A stretch of DNA of 64,000 nucleotides from Candidatus Nitrospira kreftii (GCA_014058405.1 CP047423.1:2418001-2482000); one strand, 5' to 3'. Numbered from the stretch's first letter, positions 1 to 8,996 are shown. Program-made: numbers and translations. The notes: generated by a model not told the origin, from the letters alone.

Positions 1-250
1 CCCAGTCAATGTGCCCATCCAAAAACTGGATTCGAAGACGGTTGAGAAAACCTAAGCGCCGTGGTCGATCGATCAGTTCTGTATCCGCGATCGTGTCAGC
101 AGCTCGAGCGAACAGATAGGCCAGCCCAACCTGATCGCGCACATCGGCTGGAACAACGGCTAAAGTCGTATAAAAAAGGCGCGAGACTTTTTTGAGCAGA
201 TCCTGCAACAGTTCGTGTTTGGATGAGGTGGTCGCTGCCGAAGAATCCAT
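1..250 (-). CDS. Squalene/phytoene synthase family protein (N-terminal part, runs off the window)
   Basis: The reverse strand reads from an ATG at 250 to the window edge, giving about 83 residues with no stop. The protein starts MDSSAATTSSKHELLQDLLK and then carries VSRLFYTTLAVVP and YLFARAADTIADTE. The second stretch is the family signature around the first Asp-rich diphosphate-binding motif of head-to-head prenyl synthases. These enzymes join two prenyl diphosphates to make squalene or phytoene, for hopanoids or carotenoids. The C-terminal three quarters lie outside the window, so squalene and phytoene synthase cannot be told apart here. The gene is transcribed away from htpX, and the two share a 357-bp intergenic region. 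Confidence 0.75.
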   Translation of the reverse strand, partial: MDSSAATTSSKHELLQDLLKKVSRLFYTTLAVVPADVRDQVGLAYLFARAADTIADTELIDRPRRLGFLNRLRIQFLDGHIDW

Positions 251-510
251 TTCACTCAGTTTCACTATGCCATCCGCCTCGTTGGTTCGACAACTGCCCA
301 AAGGCCACACTCATTTCGAGTAGAAGCTGAAGTGAGTCGGATCGATTGTAACTCTCGGAAACTATTGGAAGGACTGTTTACCAGCTTCCCTACCACATTT
401 TCTAACAGGAACGCCAAGAGACGGTCAACATTATCCATGTACTTTCAGGAACCCCACATATCTTGACTTTACCTTATGAGATCTTATTCCTATACCGATG
501 CGTCAGACGG

Positions 511-547
511 TTGACAGTGTATCCCTAGCAGCGGATTTGTGTATAAT
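511..547 (+). promoter_or_regulatory. Probable htpX promoter (extended -10 TTGTGTATAAT)
   Basis: A perfect TATAAT lies at 542-547, preceded by TTGTG, 61 bp before the htpX start. A perfect TTGACA lies at 511-516, but its 25-bp spacing is too long for a standard sigma-70 pair, so the -10 is probably used in an extended form or with another factor. The same 11-mer occurs before the tRNA-Ala (8226) and before the desaturase gene (23989). Nothing else is evident in the 251-510 part of this intergenic region. Confidence 0.45.
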
Positions 548-607
548 TGTGGCAGTTCATCAACTCGCCTCGGATGAGGCCAATGTTTGTCTTCAAGGAG
601 GCTTACA

Positions 608-1495
608 ATGAAGTGGTTTAAAGGCATAGGCCTACTACTGATCGCAAATATTCTCATCATGGTGACACTTTCGATCACCGTACCTATCGTTATCAATGTG
701 ATCTTACCAATGTTCGGAATCGATGTCCGTGGGTCCGTCGACCTCACATCGTTGGTATGGGCTGCCATGTTTGGGTTCGGTGGAGCATTCATCAGTTTGG
801 CATTTTCGAAGCAAATGGCGCGAGCGATGCTCAACTGTCAGCAGATTACCCAACCTCGTTCGCAGGCTGAACAGGTTATTTATGGTTCCGTGCGGGACAT
901 TGCTCAACGTCTGCATATCACCATGCCTGAGGTGTGGGTGTACGATTCGCCAGATCCCAATGCCTTCGCGACAGGACCCAGCAAGAACAATTCGATGGTG
1001 GCCGTATCGACTGGATTACTCCAGAATCTCAAGGAAGATGAAGTCAAGGCTGTTCTCGCTCACGAAATGGGTCACGTCTATAACGGCGACATGTTTGCGA
1101 CGACCGTCCTGGCGGGGTTGATGAACACGTTTGTATATTACATCGCGATGTGGGTACGTCGTTTCTTCGCAGAGCGAGATCAGGCAGCCTTAGGCTTCGG
1201 TCTCTCTCTTGTCCTTCAGATCATTGTCAGTATCTTAGCCTCCATTGTTATCAGCTGGTTTTCACGTCGTCGTGAATTTGGAGCCGACGCGTTTGCCGCC
1301 AAAGTTTACGGCAAGGACTCTATGATCGGGGCACTCCGATCCATTGATCGGTGGGTGAATCGCTCTCAATTCGAATACTCTGGACAGGACGCACTCGCAA
1401 CGATGAAAATTTCCGGCAAGACAGGTGGGTTCATGAGTTTGTTCTCAACGCACCCACCGATTGAAGTACGGATCGCGGCGTTAGAGCGACTTTAA
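608..1495 (+). CDS. htpX: Membrane zinc metalloprotease HtpX (M48 family)
   Basis: The 295-residue protein has two N-terminal membrane segments (roughly residues 5-30 and 45-70), then the zinc-protease motif HEMGH in AVLAHEMGHVYNGD, two more hydrophobic segments, and the downstream SRRREFGADAFAA helix that supplies the third zinc ligand (Glu). HtpX degrades damaged inner-membrane proteins alongside FtsH, and its length fits the family. The start at 608 was chosen because AAGGAGG ends 6-7 bases before it; an upstream in-frame ATG at 587 has no such site. The TAA overlaps the stop of the convergent gene at 1492. Confidence 0.93.
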   Translation: MKWFKGIGLLLIANILIMVTLSITVPIVINVILPMFGIDVRGSVDLTSLVWAAMFGFGGAFISLAFSKQMARAMLNCQQITQPRSQAEQVIYGSVRDIAQRLHITMPEVWVYDSPDPNAFATGPSKNNSMVAVSTGLLQNLKEDEVKAVLAHEMGHVYNGDMFATTVLAGLMNTFVYYIAMWVRRFFAERDQAALGFGLSLVLQIIVSILASIVISWFSRRREFGADAFAAKVYGKDSMIGALRSIDRWVNRSQFEYSGQDALATMKISGKTGGFMSLFSTHPPIEVRIAALERL

Positions 1496-1779
1496 TCCCG
1501 TTTCTTAAAAAACGTAATGTGGGCGCGGTATTCATCAATCGCCGCGCCCAAGCTCACATTACCCCGTGGGATGTTGGCCTCGATAGCCTGTTCGATGTCA
1601 GGATCGTCGATCTCAACCTCGTAGAGGTCCTGGATGTTCGTTCTTACTGGCCCCCCGATACTCTCTCGTGGCAAAAAGATTTCCTTCCAGACCTCTTTTT
1701 CCACTAAACACACATCTCGAAACCGCTCGTACAGCAACGTCAGCTTTTCCGGTTCCGTAATTCTGACACGCACACCCAT
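1492..1779 (-). CDS. Small conserved-looking protein of unknown function
   Basis: This encodes 95 residues, starting MGVRVRITEPEKLTLLYERF and ending ITFFKKRD. It is soluble, slightly acidic and has no signal peptide, membrane segment or Cys motif. A strong AAGGGGG Shine-Dalgarno lies 4-5 bases before the ATG, which argues that it is translated. Its stop overlaps the htpX stop tail to tail (TTA at 1492-1494 against TAA at 1493-1495). I do not recognise a family, and no function is proposed. Confidence 0.7.
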   Translation of the reverse strand: MGVRVRITEPEKLTLLYERFRDVCLVEKEVWKEIFLPRESIGGPVRTNIQDLYEVEIDDPDIEQAIEANIPRGNVSLGAAIDEYRAHITFFKKRD

Positions 1780-1800
1780 ACAGCCCCCTTCTTTCTGAAC

Positions 1801-2445
1801 CTACCTCATTAGTTTATTCCCGCGAGACATACCCGACGCATCGTCAATGACCATAAAACGCATCGTACCGACCTGATTCACAGCATGAAACGGCTGTTGC
1901 CCTAGCGGCGTGATATAGATCTTTGCTAGGTAATTTCCAACAGCCCATCTCTCGCCTGACCTTTTCAACTCAAGATAACCATATCGTTCATGCCCAGGCA
2001 CTTCCAGCACATCCTTACCCAATGGGTTCTCATTCAGGTGGTCATCCGACTGCTCACGGTACCATTGCACTGCAAATTGTGCTGGATCTTCCAATGGAGC
2101 CACTTCAAAAACGATGTAGATCGCTGGAACTTCCGGCGTGAATATTGAACTCGGCCCGATCGGTTTTAGCCGTGGGTCCTGGGTGTACCACCCTTTCCGT
2201 CCAAAGGTATCCCATTCCACTTCAAAGCCCTTGGCCATCTTAATCCAGGTAAACAAGGATTGTGGAACCCCTTTTTCCTGAAAGTCGAATGATGGGCTTG
2301 AGGTAGAGCCGATCTCGGTAGACTCTTGCTCTTTGGCAGGCAGGAGCTCCTTGGCCATTCCTGCCTGGCTCTGGCACACAGCCAGGCAGACCATGCAAAG
2401 CACTCCCCATCCTTGTGTCGATCTAGCCTTTAGCTTGTCGACCAT
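1801..2445 (-). CDS. Exported protein of unknown function
   Basis: The 214-residue protein begins MVDKLKARSTQGWGVLCMVC and continues with a hydrophobic stretch ending near SQAGMAKE, which is a plausible Sec signal peptide with cleavage after about residue 31. The mature part is rich in Trp, Pro and Gly and resembles a small periplasmic beta-sheet domain: FTPEVPAIYIVFEVAPLEDP, then a segment that mentions substrate-like WYREQSDD, then FHAVNQVGTMRFMVIDDAS. It ends just before the start of the unknown gene at 1779 on the same strand (21-bp gap), so the two may be co-transcribed. Family not recognised. Confidence 0.7.
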   Translation of the reverse strand: MVDKLKARSTQGWGVLCMVCLAVCQSQAGMAKELLPAKEQESTEIGSTSSPSFDFQEKGVPQSLFTWIKMAKGFEVEWDTFGRKGWYTQDPRLKPIGPSSIFTPEVPAIYIVFEVAPLEDPAQFAVQWYREQSDDHLNENPLGKDVLEVPGHERYGYLELKRSGERWAVGNYLAKIYITPLGQQPFHAVNQVGTMRFMVIDDASGMSRGNKLMR

Positions 2446-2866
2446 CGTATTTATCCTACTGAGCCCCTCTTCTAGGGGTCAATGACTACCGGATGACATT
2501 CGGATGACATTGCGTGGGGCAATTCCTCACTTTGCCTGGGAGGGGGAACTCGGCGATCACCTTGGGGACACCGTAATTTTTGGAGGAATATGTCCGGACG
2601 AGAGTTAGGTTCGGGCTCAACGACTACGTCTTCGACCTAGTACAGCCAACAGACTTGGCAAAGGCAATCGCCATGTTGACCCTGGTAAATGCCATCAGTT
2701 GAGCGATTGGAGTTGTACGGTGTGCTGGGCTGATACATGTCAGCTGCATAACTCAGGAGCTTTCATGAACCCCTACCCACAGAACAATATGCGTACTATC
2801 GACTTATCGGGAATTGCCGTTATTGAAACCCTTGCAACAACTCATCCCCCAGACCGTTAATACCAA
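2446..2866. other. Intergenic region with a possible transposase-flank relic
   Basis: These 421 bp hold no convincing ORF. A short direct repeat GGATGACATTC / GGATGACATTG lies near 2491-2512. The stretch GGGGACACCGTAATTTTTGG at 2564-2583 resembles sequence often seen beside REP-associated (Y1) transposase genes, from memory only. No transposase remains. The promoter of the upstream-facing gene at 2445 should lie in the left part. Confidence 0.35.
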
Positions 2867-3094
2867 TCAGTAGGGACCTATCCCAGAACCGACCACACGA
2901 TTCTTCTCTTCTTGCTTCAGCTTGTCGAACGCCTTATCGGCATGGTCACGGACCTGTTCCTGCGTCATAGTCGACGTTGGTTTAGGCGCTTCAGCAGCAC
3001 ACCCACCAATACTCACCAGCACCACCCCGATTACAGGAAAGGCCCATCTATGTCCGCATCCCATTTTCCACGTCATTATGCTGAACATCTGCAT
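2867..3094 (-). CDS. Small lipoprotein of unknown function
   Basis: This 75-residue protein has a short charged start, a hydrophobic core (WAFPVIGVVLVSIGG) and a lipobox ending in Cys (SIGGC at about residues 29-33). The mature part is short and charged: a Pro/Thr linker, then a helix with DHADKAFDKLKQEEKNRVV. It would be a lipid-anchored periplasmic peptide of about 43 residues. The true start may be one of the internal Met codons (MTWKMGCGHR), which would shorten the signal region. The function is unknown. Confidence 0.55.
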   Translation of the reverse strand: MQMFSIMTWKMGCGHRWAFPVIGVVLVSIGGCAAEAPKPTSTMTQEQVRDHADKAFDKLKQEEKNRVVGSGIGPY

Positions 3095-3238
3095 CCTCCT
3101 CGGTCCTGATGGATTGATCGTGTAGCCTGCATCATACCATCCTTATACCCGAATACCATTTGGAACCCATATCGTTGACTCGATGAGAGCAGGAGGGTAT
3201 GCTCCCACTCCACAGTCTTATAACTCATGAGGCCTCCC

Positions 3239-3685
3239 ATGTCACTGAACGATCGGCTGACCGAAGACCTGAAGCTCGCCATGAAATCTCGCGATCAACT
3301 TCGCATGGACGTGATCCGGATGATCAAAGCTGCGGTCTTGAACAAGGAGGTCGAACTGAAGCGGGACCTCGATGATGCTGAAATGAGTCGAGTGATGACG
3401 ACCCTTGTGAAACAACGTCGGGAGTCCGTCGAGCAATTTGAGAAAGCCCAACGTTTGGAACTAGCCGCGAAAGAACGTAAGGAAATCGAGATCATAGAAT
3501 CCTACCTTCCCAAACCGCTGACCCATCAAGAACTTGACGCTCTCGTTGCATCGGTCCTCACCGAAACAGGGGCATCGTCCATGAAGGATATGGGACAGAT
3601 CATGAAGGTTGTCATGGCCCGCGTTGCGGGACAACCTATCGACGGTAAGCAAGTCAGCGAACTGGTCAAAAGCAAACTCTCCTAA
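3239..3685 (+). CDS. GatB/YqeY domain protein
   Basis: The 148-residue protein MSLNDRLTEDLKLAMKSRDQ is the stand-alone YqeY fold. It is an all-helical domain related to the tRNA-binding tail of the GatB subunit of Glu-tRNA amidotransferase. Hallmarks seen are the N-terminal DLKLAMKSRD and VIRMIKAAVLNKEVE, the central ESYLPKPLTHQEL, and the C-terminal GKQVSELVKSKLS. The length matches the family. The ATG at 3239 follows GAGG at 3229-3232; an upstream in-frame ATG at 3227 overlaps that site and is less likely. Its exact cellular role is not established for the family. Confidence 0.9.
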   Translation: MSLNDRLTEDLKLAMKSRDQLRMDVIRMIKAAVLNKEVELKRDLDDAEMSRVMTTLVKQRRESVEQFEKAQRLELAAKERKEIEIIESYLPKPLTHQELDALVASVLTETGASSMKDMGQIMKVVMARVAGQPIDGKQVSELVKSKLS

Positions 3686-3767
3686 TTCATCTCAAAATAT
3701 GTTTGCTATACTGGATTCCACCGATGGAATCTTCAGTTTTCTTCGTGTTAGGCCGTTAAGAAAAACT

Positions 3768-4406
3768 ATGGCGATCCTCATTGTCGATGACTCCCCTGAA
3801 CAACATCTTCTTCTCCAGTCGATCCTGACCAAGGCCGGCCACGACCAGATTGTGGCGGTGGACTCAGCCCGGGCAGCTTTTGAACTGATGAAGCTCGACG
3901 GAGGGCAATCCTCGGTCGAGGTCGATTTGATATTAATGGATGTTTTGATGCCTGATCTTGATGGTGTCGAGGCTTGCCGGCGGATCAAACAACAGGTGCA
4001 TCTTCAGGACATCCCAATCATCATGGTGACCGCTAAGAATGATCTTGACAATCTGAAGGACGCATTCTCAGCCGGCGCGATGGACTACATCAATAAACCA
4101 GTCAAAAGTGTGGAACTCCTCGCGAGGGTGACGTCGGCCTTGACCTTAAAAAATGAGATGGATTGCCGGAAGAAGCGCGAAGCCGAGTTGCGTCGCAGCA
4201 ATGAAGAACTGCAGCGGGCGATCAGGGAAGTCAAAGTATTGCGAGGCCTGATCCCGATCTGCGCCTCGTGCAAGAAAATCCGCAATGACGGCGGGTTTTG
4301 GCAACAGATCGAAGAATATATCGGTGAACATTCGGAGGCAGAGTTCAGCCATGGGCTCTGCCAACCCTGCCTCAAAAAGCTTTATCCTGGCGTTTACCAG
4401 GACTAG
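3768..4406 (+). CDS. REC-domain response regulator with C-terminal Cys4 module
   Basis: This 212-residue protein has a receiver domain at residues 1-125: ILIVDDSP acidic pocket, phospho-acceptor Asp58 in [10 protein letters not shown], Thr in IIMVTAKND and Lys in INKPVKS. A short coiled coil follows ([18 protein letters not shown]). The tail is [17 protein letters not shown], then a C-terminal CQPC, so it has two CxxC pairs that could bind metal. This tail occurs at the end of many PAS/REC signalling proteins, but its role is unsettled. It has no DNA-binding or enzymatic output domain. An extended -10 TGCTATACT lies at 3704-3712. It is followed 47 bp later by the diguanylate cyclase gene, so the two are probably co-transcribed. 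Confidence 0.85.
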   Translation: MAILIVDDSPEQHLLLQSILTKAGHDQIVAVDSARAAFELMKLDGGQSSVEVDLILMDVLMPDLDGVEACRRIKQQVHLQDIPIIMVTAKNDLDNLKDAFSAGAMDYINKPVKSVELLARVTSALTLKNEMDCRKKREAELRRSNEELQRAIREVKVLRGLIPICASCKKIRNDGGFWQQIEEYIGEHSEAEFSHGLCQPCLKKLYPGVYQD

Positions 4407-4453
4407 CTGTTACGATTCCGCCAGTCACCCTCCGGTTCAAACCGTGTGAATGT

Positions 4454-5458
4454 ATGAGCATTTTGATTGTTGACGACTCTGTGGATGATCGCCTGCTTCT
4501 GCAGGCGATTTTATCCACCGCTGGATACGAAAACATTCATTCGGCGGATTCTGCTGCCGCTGCATTTAAGTACCTGGGGCTCGATGGGGGCAAACATGGG
4601 GTCGCGCGAGTCGATCTCATTCTCATGGATATTTTGATGCCGCAGATGAGCGGGATTGAGGCCTGCCGCCAAATTAAGGCCGTCGATCGCTTCCGTGACA
4701 CACCCATCATCATGGTGACGGTCAAGACGGACCCGGTCGATCTTCAGTTGGCATTTGCCGCAGGTGCCATGGATTATGTGGCGAAACCGGTCAACAAGAT
4801 CGAACTGCTGACTCGCGTGCGCTCGGTGCTCCGACTCGTTCACGAGGTCGACCGTCGCCGCGCGCGCGAACAAGAACTCTTGGAGGTCATGCGGCAACTC
4901 CAAGAAGCCAATCAGATGCTGCTTCGTCTCTCCTGTTTAGACGGACTGACCGGTATTACCAACAGACGTCAGTTTGATGATTTTCTGGATCAAGAATGGC
5001 GGAGAGCCGTTCGCGAGTCGACTCCGTTGTCCCTGATCATGTTCGACATTGACCGATTTAAGACCTATAACGACACGAAGGGTCATACAGCGGGCGACGA
5101 ATGCCTAAAGCAAGTGTCCGCGGCTATTTCCAGTTCTGTGAATCGCCCTGGCGATTTGGTTGCCCGCTACGGCGGAGACGAATTTGTCACGGTACTGCCT
5201 GGAACCGGAATTGACGGGGCAGCGCAAGTAGCCGAAAGTCTACGTCGACGAGTGGAATCGTTGGGCATTAAAAACTCGGACGGGGAACTCGTGACGATCA
5301 GCGTTGGATATGCCTGCGTTGTTCCCAACCGGCATTCATCTCCTACCGATCTCATTAAGGCAGCTGACCAGGCTTTATATCAGGCCAAACAAGAGGGACG
5401 CAATCGAACGAAATCGGCTAGCATTCTCTCGTTGGTCCAGGATACGCACAACGACTAG
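4454..5458 (+). CDS. Response regulator diguanylate cyclase (REC-GGDEF)
   Basis: The 334-residue protein is built like PleD with one receiver. REC spans residues 1-125 with phospho-Asp59 ([10 protein letters not shown]), followed by a helical linker and a GGDEF domain from about 165. The active site is intact (RYGGDEF, residues 238-244), so it should make cyclic di-GMP from two GTP. An RPGD inhibitory site stands five residues before it, which predicts product feedback. The REC domain is close to those of the proteins at 3768 and 11079. It lies between a REC-Cys4 protein and a hybrid kinase, which is its likely phosphate source (inference). Confidence 0.92.
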   Translation: MSILIVDDSVDDRLLLQAILSTAGYENIHSADSAAAAFKYLGLDGGKHGVARVDLILMDILMPQMSGIEACRQIKAVDRFRDTPIIMVTVKTDPVDLQLAFAAGAMDYVAKPVNKIELLTRVRSVLRLVHEVDRRRAREQELLEVMRQLQEANQMLLRLSCLDGLTGITNRRQFDDFLDQEWRRAVRESTPLSLIMFDIDRFKTYNDTKGHTAGDECLKQVSAAISSSVNRPGDLVARYGGDEFVTVLPGTGIDGAAQVAESLRRRVESLGIKNSDGELVTISVGYACVVPNRHSSPTDLIKAADQALYQAKQEGRNRTKSASILSLVQDTHND

Positions 5459-5495
5459 GCACTGCCACACGCTATCACTGATCGCTCACACGCTC

Positions 5496-7778
5496 ATGTC
5501 ACGTAGCCCTCGTGGAGAATCTCCAGGACAAGCTGAGGCTCCAACCAAATCCTCTCAACGTTCTCTCACTGGCACCAGACAGAAGGTGATTTCACGAAGG
5601 CAACAACGCTCACCTCAAGGCCCGCTATCACTTGATCCAACGGCAACCGTGTTTCTTGAGCAATATCAGGAGACGCTCCACAAACTGGCGCAAAGCGAGG
5701 CTCTCAATAGTGGTGATCTTCCCCGTGCATTCCGAGTTATTTCGAAGGCTGCTTGTGCCTTACTTCGAGTCGAACGTTCTAGCGCCTGGCTGTTGTCGAA
5801 GGAACGCAATGCAATCGCACTGGTCGACGTATATGAAACCTGTCGAAGACGCTCCAGATCGGATTTAGTGCTCCCATCAGCCAACTGTCGACACTATATT
5901 CAATCACTCGCTCGAGAACATCATGCCGTTGCGGTTTCTCACGCTTTTTGCGATCCACGGACTCAAGAACTTGCAGACACCTATTTCTCTCAGTTCGATG
6001 TTCAAGCCACACTCAGCGCTCCCATTAGGCAGAAGGGAAAGCTCGTCGGCGCACTCTGCGCCGAGTCTATCGGAGCACCTCGCCAGTGGACCCGGCAGGA
6101 AGCGCATGTAGCCGGGCTATTAGCAACGATGGCAACCCTTGCAATTGAGGCATTCGATCGACGAGAAGTAGAACAGGCGCTACGCGTTGCGAAAGAGGCT
6201 GCTGAAGTCGCGAGTCGAGCCAAGAGTGAATTCCTTGCCAGCATGAGTCATGAAATTCGTACCCCGATGAATGCTATCATCGGTATGGCTGACCTCCTCT
6301 GGGAAACTCCTCTTACACCGGATCAACGCAAGTATCTCAGGATTTTTCGCCGCGCAGGTGGCACACTCCTGAATCTGATTAACGATATCTTGGATCTTTC
6401 CAAGGTTGAGGCCGGCCACCTGGAATTGGAAGCCATCGAATTTGATTTGAGCGAGGTTGTCGATAAAGCCATCGATATATTGGCGATGCGAGCGAATGAG
6501 AAACGCCTTGAACTCACTTCCCATGTGGACTCAGACGTGCCGTGCCAGTTGATCGGTGATCCGACACGACTGACACAAATCTTGATCAATCTGATTGGTA
6601 ATGCACTCAAATTCACCGAAGCCGGCACAGTGGAAGTTCGTGTCACCCACGATCCCACTCGGCATACTGCCGGTGCGGTTCAGCTTTCTGTTAGTGACAC
6701 AGGAATTGGAATTCCTCCGGACAAACTCGATTTAATCTTCGACAGCTTCACGCAAGCACATGTCTCAACGACACGACGGTATGGAGGAACAGGCCTGGGC
6801 CTTGCGATTACCAAACAGCTCGTCGAACGAATGAACGGTCGGATCTGGGTAGAGAGTATCATGGGAAGCGGCAGTACGTTTCGGTGTTCCCTCCTCTTTC
6901 AGGTTCAACCGACATCTATGCAGCAGAAATCCACAGCTCCAATCGATCTGACCGGAGTCCGAGTCCTCGCCGTAGACGATCATCCGACCAACCTCCTCAT
7001 ACTGCAGGAAACATTAAGCGCATGGGGAGCCGAGGTGACGGAAGCAGGCAATGGAAAGATCGCGCTGGAAAAACTCCAATGCGCGGCCCAACAGAATAAG
7101 ACCTATGAACTTCTCCTCCTCGACTGTCGTATGCCAGAGATGAGCGGCTTTCAAGTTGCCGAATATGCCAAAGCGCTCTCCACTGGGCGAGGCCCGACAG
7201 TGATCATGCTCACATCAGATCATTGGGCTGACGATATTGCACGGACCTATGATCTCGGTCTTGGTGGGTACTTAATCAAGCCTATTCGACGAAGCGACCT
7301 TTTGCAATCAATCGGGATTGCGCTAGGCCGTACAAAAGGAACGCCTCTGAAGCCTACGCAGCCCCTTGAACCAACTTCAACAACCTCAACACGAGTCTTG
7401 CGTGTTCTATTAGTCGAGGATTCTCCGGATAATCAACTGCTGGTCCGGTCCTACTTGAAACAAACAGACTATCTACTAGAGATTGCGGAGCACGGCGCTC
7501 TCGCATTGGATAAATTTAAGACCTCGCACTTCGATGTAATCTTGATGGACATACAGATGCCTGTCATGGACGGCTATGCGGCCACAAAAGCGATGCGATC
7601 ATGGGAGCGAGAGCACGATTTAGCCCCCACACCAATTATTGCTCTCACCGCGTTAGCCCTCAAAGAGGAAGAAGCTCGGATCTTTGAAGCTGGTTGCAAC
7701 ACCCATCTTACGAAACCCGTGAAAAAGTCCACTTTATTAGAGATTCTCCGAGCACACATGAAGCACATCATCTCGTGA
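5496..7778 (+). CDS. GAF-containing hybrid sensor histidine kinase with two receiver domains
   Basis: This 760-residue protein has no membrane segment, so it is cytoplasmic. The order is a GAF-like domain (about 50-215), HisKA with His252 in [15 protein letters not shown], a HATPase domain (N box [15 protein letters not shown]1 [11 protein letters not shown]2 GTGLGLAI), receiver 1 (VLAVDDHP, Asp543 in LLLLDCRMP) and receiver 2 (VLLVEDSP, Asp685 in VILMDIQMP). It is a phosphorelay kinase that passes phosphate to an HPt protein, encoded by the next gene with a 4-bp overlap. The start at 5496 is a judgement: an in-frame ATG at 5304 would overlap the upstream cyclase gene by 155 bp. Confidence 0.9.
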   Translation: MSRSPRGESPGQAEAPTKSSQRSLTGTRQKVISRRQQRSPQGPLSLDPTATVFLEQYQETLHKLAQSEALNSGDLPRAFRVISKAACALLRVERSSAWLLSKERNAIALVDVYETCRRRSRSDLVLPSANCRHYIQSLAREHHAVAVSHAFCDPRTQELADTYFSQFDVQATLSAPIRQKGKLVGALCAESIGAPRQWTRQEAHVAGLLATMATLAIEAFDRREVEQALRVAKEAAEVASRAKSEFLASMSHEIRTPMNAIIGMADLLWETPLTPDQRKYLRIFRRAGGTLLNLINDILDLSKVEAGHLELEAIEFDLSEVVDKAIDILAMRANEKRLELTSHVDSDVPCQLIGDPTRLTQILINLIGNALKFTEAGTVEVRVTHDPTRHTAGAVQLSVSDTGIGIPPDKLDLIFDSFTQAHVSTTRRYGGTGLGLAITKQLVERMNGRIWVESIMGSGSTFRCSLLFQVQPTSMQQKSTAPIDLTGVRVLAVDDHPTNLLILQETLSAWGAEVTEAGNGKIALEKLQCAAQQNKTYELLLLDCRMPEMSGFQVAEYAKALSTGRGPTVIMLTSDHWADDIARTYDLGLGGYLIKPIRRSDLLQSIGIALGRTKGTPLKPTQPLEPTSTTSTRVLRVLLVEDSPDNQLLVRSYLKQTDYLLEIAEHGALALDKFKTSHFDVILMDIQMPVMDGYAATKAMRSWEREHDLAPTPIIALTALALKEEEARIFEAGCNTHLTKPVKKSTLLEILRAHMKHIIS

Positions 7779-8101
7779 CACACCCTTTATCCTCCGACTT
7801 CCCAGACACGATTATTGTGGAGATTAGCCGTGACCTTGAGGAGATTGTACCTATCTTCTTAGGTAACAGAGAGAACGATCTCCAAACACTTCGGGACGCG
7901 CTGACTCGACAAGACTTCGGAACTGTCCAGAATATTGGCCATCGCTTGAAAGGTGATGGAGGCGGCTACGGATTCGATCGGATTACCGAGATTGGAGCTA
8001 TGATGGAACAGGCAGCCAAACAGCAGGACGGCTCGATGATCGAACAACAAATCGTGGAACTCGAGGAGTATCTCAGACGCGTCTCTGTCGTCTATCGGTA
8101 A
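7775..8101 (+). CDS. Stand-alone HPt phosphotransfer protein
   Basis: The 108-residue protein carries the HPt signature [14 protein letters not shown] with the phospho-accepting His56, in an all-helical context that fits the four-helix bundle ([20 protein letters not shown], then [14 protein letters not shown]). It starts at a GTG whose last two bases form part of the TGA stop of the hybrid kinase (GTGA at 7775-7778), so translation is coupled and the amounts are probably matched. In many hybrid kinases this domain is fused at the C terminus; here it is a separate protein and could serve several receivers nearby. Confidence 0.85.
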   Translation: MTHPLSSDFPDTIIVEISRDLEEIVPIFLGNRENDLQTLRDALTRQDFGTVQNIGHRLKGDGGGYGFDRITEIGAMMEQAAKQQDGSMIEQQIVELEEYLRRVSVVYR

Positions 8102-8225
8102 GCGGGTGCCATGCGACTAGAATGGCTTTCCCACACAAGACTTCAAGAATTTAACGCCGGGCACCACTCGAGAGGTAGCCGTCGTAGCCTAATGGCCAAT
8201 GTACTAGTAGAGACTCTGTCACAGG

Positions 8226-8236
8226 TTGTGTATAAT
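8226..8236 (+). promoter_or_regulatory. Probable promoter of the tRNA-Ala gene (TTGTGTATAAT)
   Basis: The 11-mer TTGTG+TATAAT is identical to the motif before htpX and before the desaturase gene. TATAAT lies at 8231-8236, about 120 bp before the mature tRNA, which would give a 5' leader for RNase P to remove. No good -35 hexamer stands at 16-18 bp upstream. Confidence 0.4.
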
Positions 8237-8357
8237 AGCCCTACGGGCCAAGTGGACCGACGTTCCTCCCCGTTCTTCTACCGCAGCTACAGGACTGTAC
8301 GCTGGTGTGCAGCAAACACTGCGGGATACATGGTTCGCATTGTCCGCTTTTTCAGGT

Positions 8358-8433
8358 GGGGGGCTAGCTCAGTTGGGAGAGCACTACGTTCGCAACGTAG
8401 GGGTCGGGGGTTCAACTCCCCTGCCCTCCACCA
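8358..8433 (+). tRNA. tRNA-Ala, anticodon CGC
   Basis: The cloverleaf was read directly. The acceptor stem GGGGGGC (8358-8364) pairs with GCCCTCC (8423-8429) and includes G3:U70, the alanine identity pair. The D arm is GCTC/GAGC (8367-8382). The anticodon stem CTACG/CGTAG encloses the loop TTCGCAA, giving anticodon CGC at 8391-8393, which reads GCG. The T arm GGGGG TTCAACT CCCCT lies at 8406-8422. Discriminator A is at 8430 and an encoded CCA at 8431-8433. No other tRNA is adjacent. Confidence 0.97.
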
Positions 8434-8617
8434 ATCGTTTCTTATATACTGTCGACTACAGCAAGATGAACAAGATGAAATAGTGATAGTGGGTCTTCCT
8501 CTAAAGGGTGTGCTTCCTTGACGACGATAAAATAGGAAAACGATCTCTTTAATTATGAGATATCGCCAACTACGTCTTATTCACAGGTGAATTCTAACTC
8601 AATAAAGGGAGGCATAA

Positions 8618-8959
8618 ATGATCAGAAAATCTTACAGTGGTGCACTGATCCTCGTTGCGCTGGGAGTCTTCGTTGGTGTGCCTATGGTGAATGCTCAGCC
8701 ATCCCCGGCTGGTAACGTGAGAGACGCAGTTACGCACGCGAAGGAAGCAGTGGATCATGGCAAACAGGGGCATGCTGACGCACTCGTAACCCATGCGGAA
8801 AAGTCGCGCAACCATGCTGAAAGAGGAGGCAAGAATCCGCACCTCAACGAAGCGATTAATCATCTAAACGAAGCCGTTGAACATGGCAAGGCGGGCCATG
8901 CCGACGTTGCCACAGAGCATGCTGAAACGGCTCTCACACATCTGAATGAAGTCAAATAA
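8618..8959 (+). CDS. smbP: SmbP-type small metal-binding protein, periplasmic
   Basis: The 113-residue precursor has a clear Sec signal peptide (cleavage expected after VNA, residue 26) and a short, His-rich mature chain with no Cys. Eleven His residues fall in a helical heptad-like rhythm. H40, 47, 52, 59, 66 and H82, 89, 94, 101, 108 have identical spacing 42 residues apart, so the chain is an internal duplication (DHGKQGHAD matched by EHGKAGHAD). This matches SmbP of Nitrosomonas europaea, a small periplasmic protein that binds several divalent metals such as copper. A Shine-Dalgarno GGGAGG precedes the ATG, and a strong terminator follows at 8997, so it is a monocistronic gene. Metal preference here is an inference. 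Confidence 0.85.
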   Translation: MIRKSYSGALILVALGVFVGVPMVNAQPSPAGNVRDAVTHAKEAVDHGKQGHADALVTHAEKSRNHAERGGKNPHLNEAINHLNEAVEHGKAGHADVATEHAETALTHLNEVK

Positions 8960-8996
8960 CCCATTACACGCTGACAGCGAACGTAGATGACCCACG

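Noticed and set aside
511-516. TTGACA as the -35 of the htpX promoter
   Set aside because: The distance to TATAAT is 25 bp, too long for sigma-70, so the match may be chance.
8111-8521. An open frame running through the tRNA-Ala gene
   Set aside because: The tRNA cloverleaf is complete, so a protein read through it is not credible.
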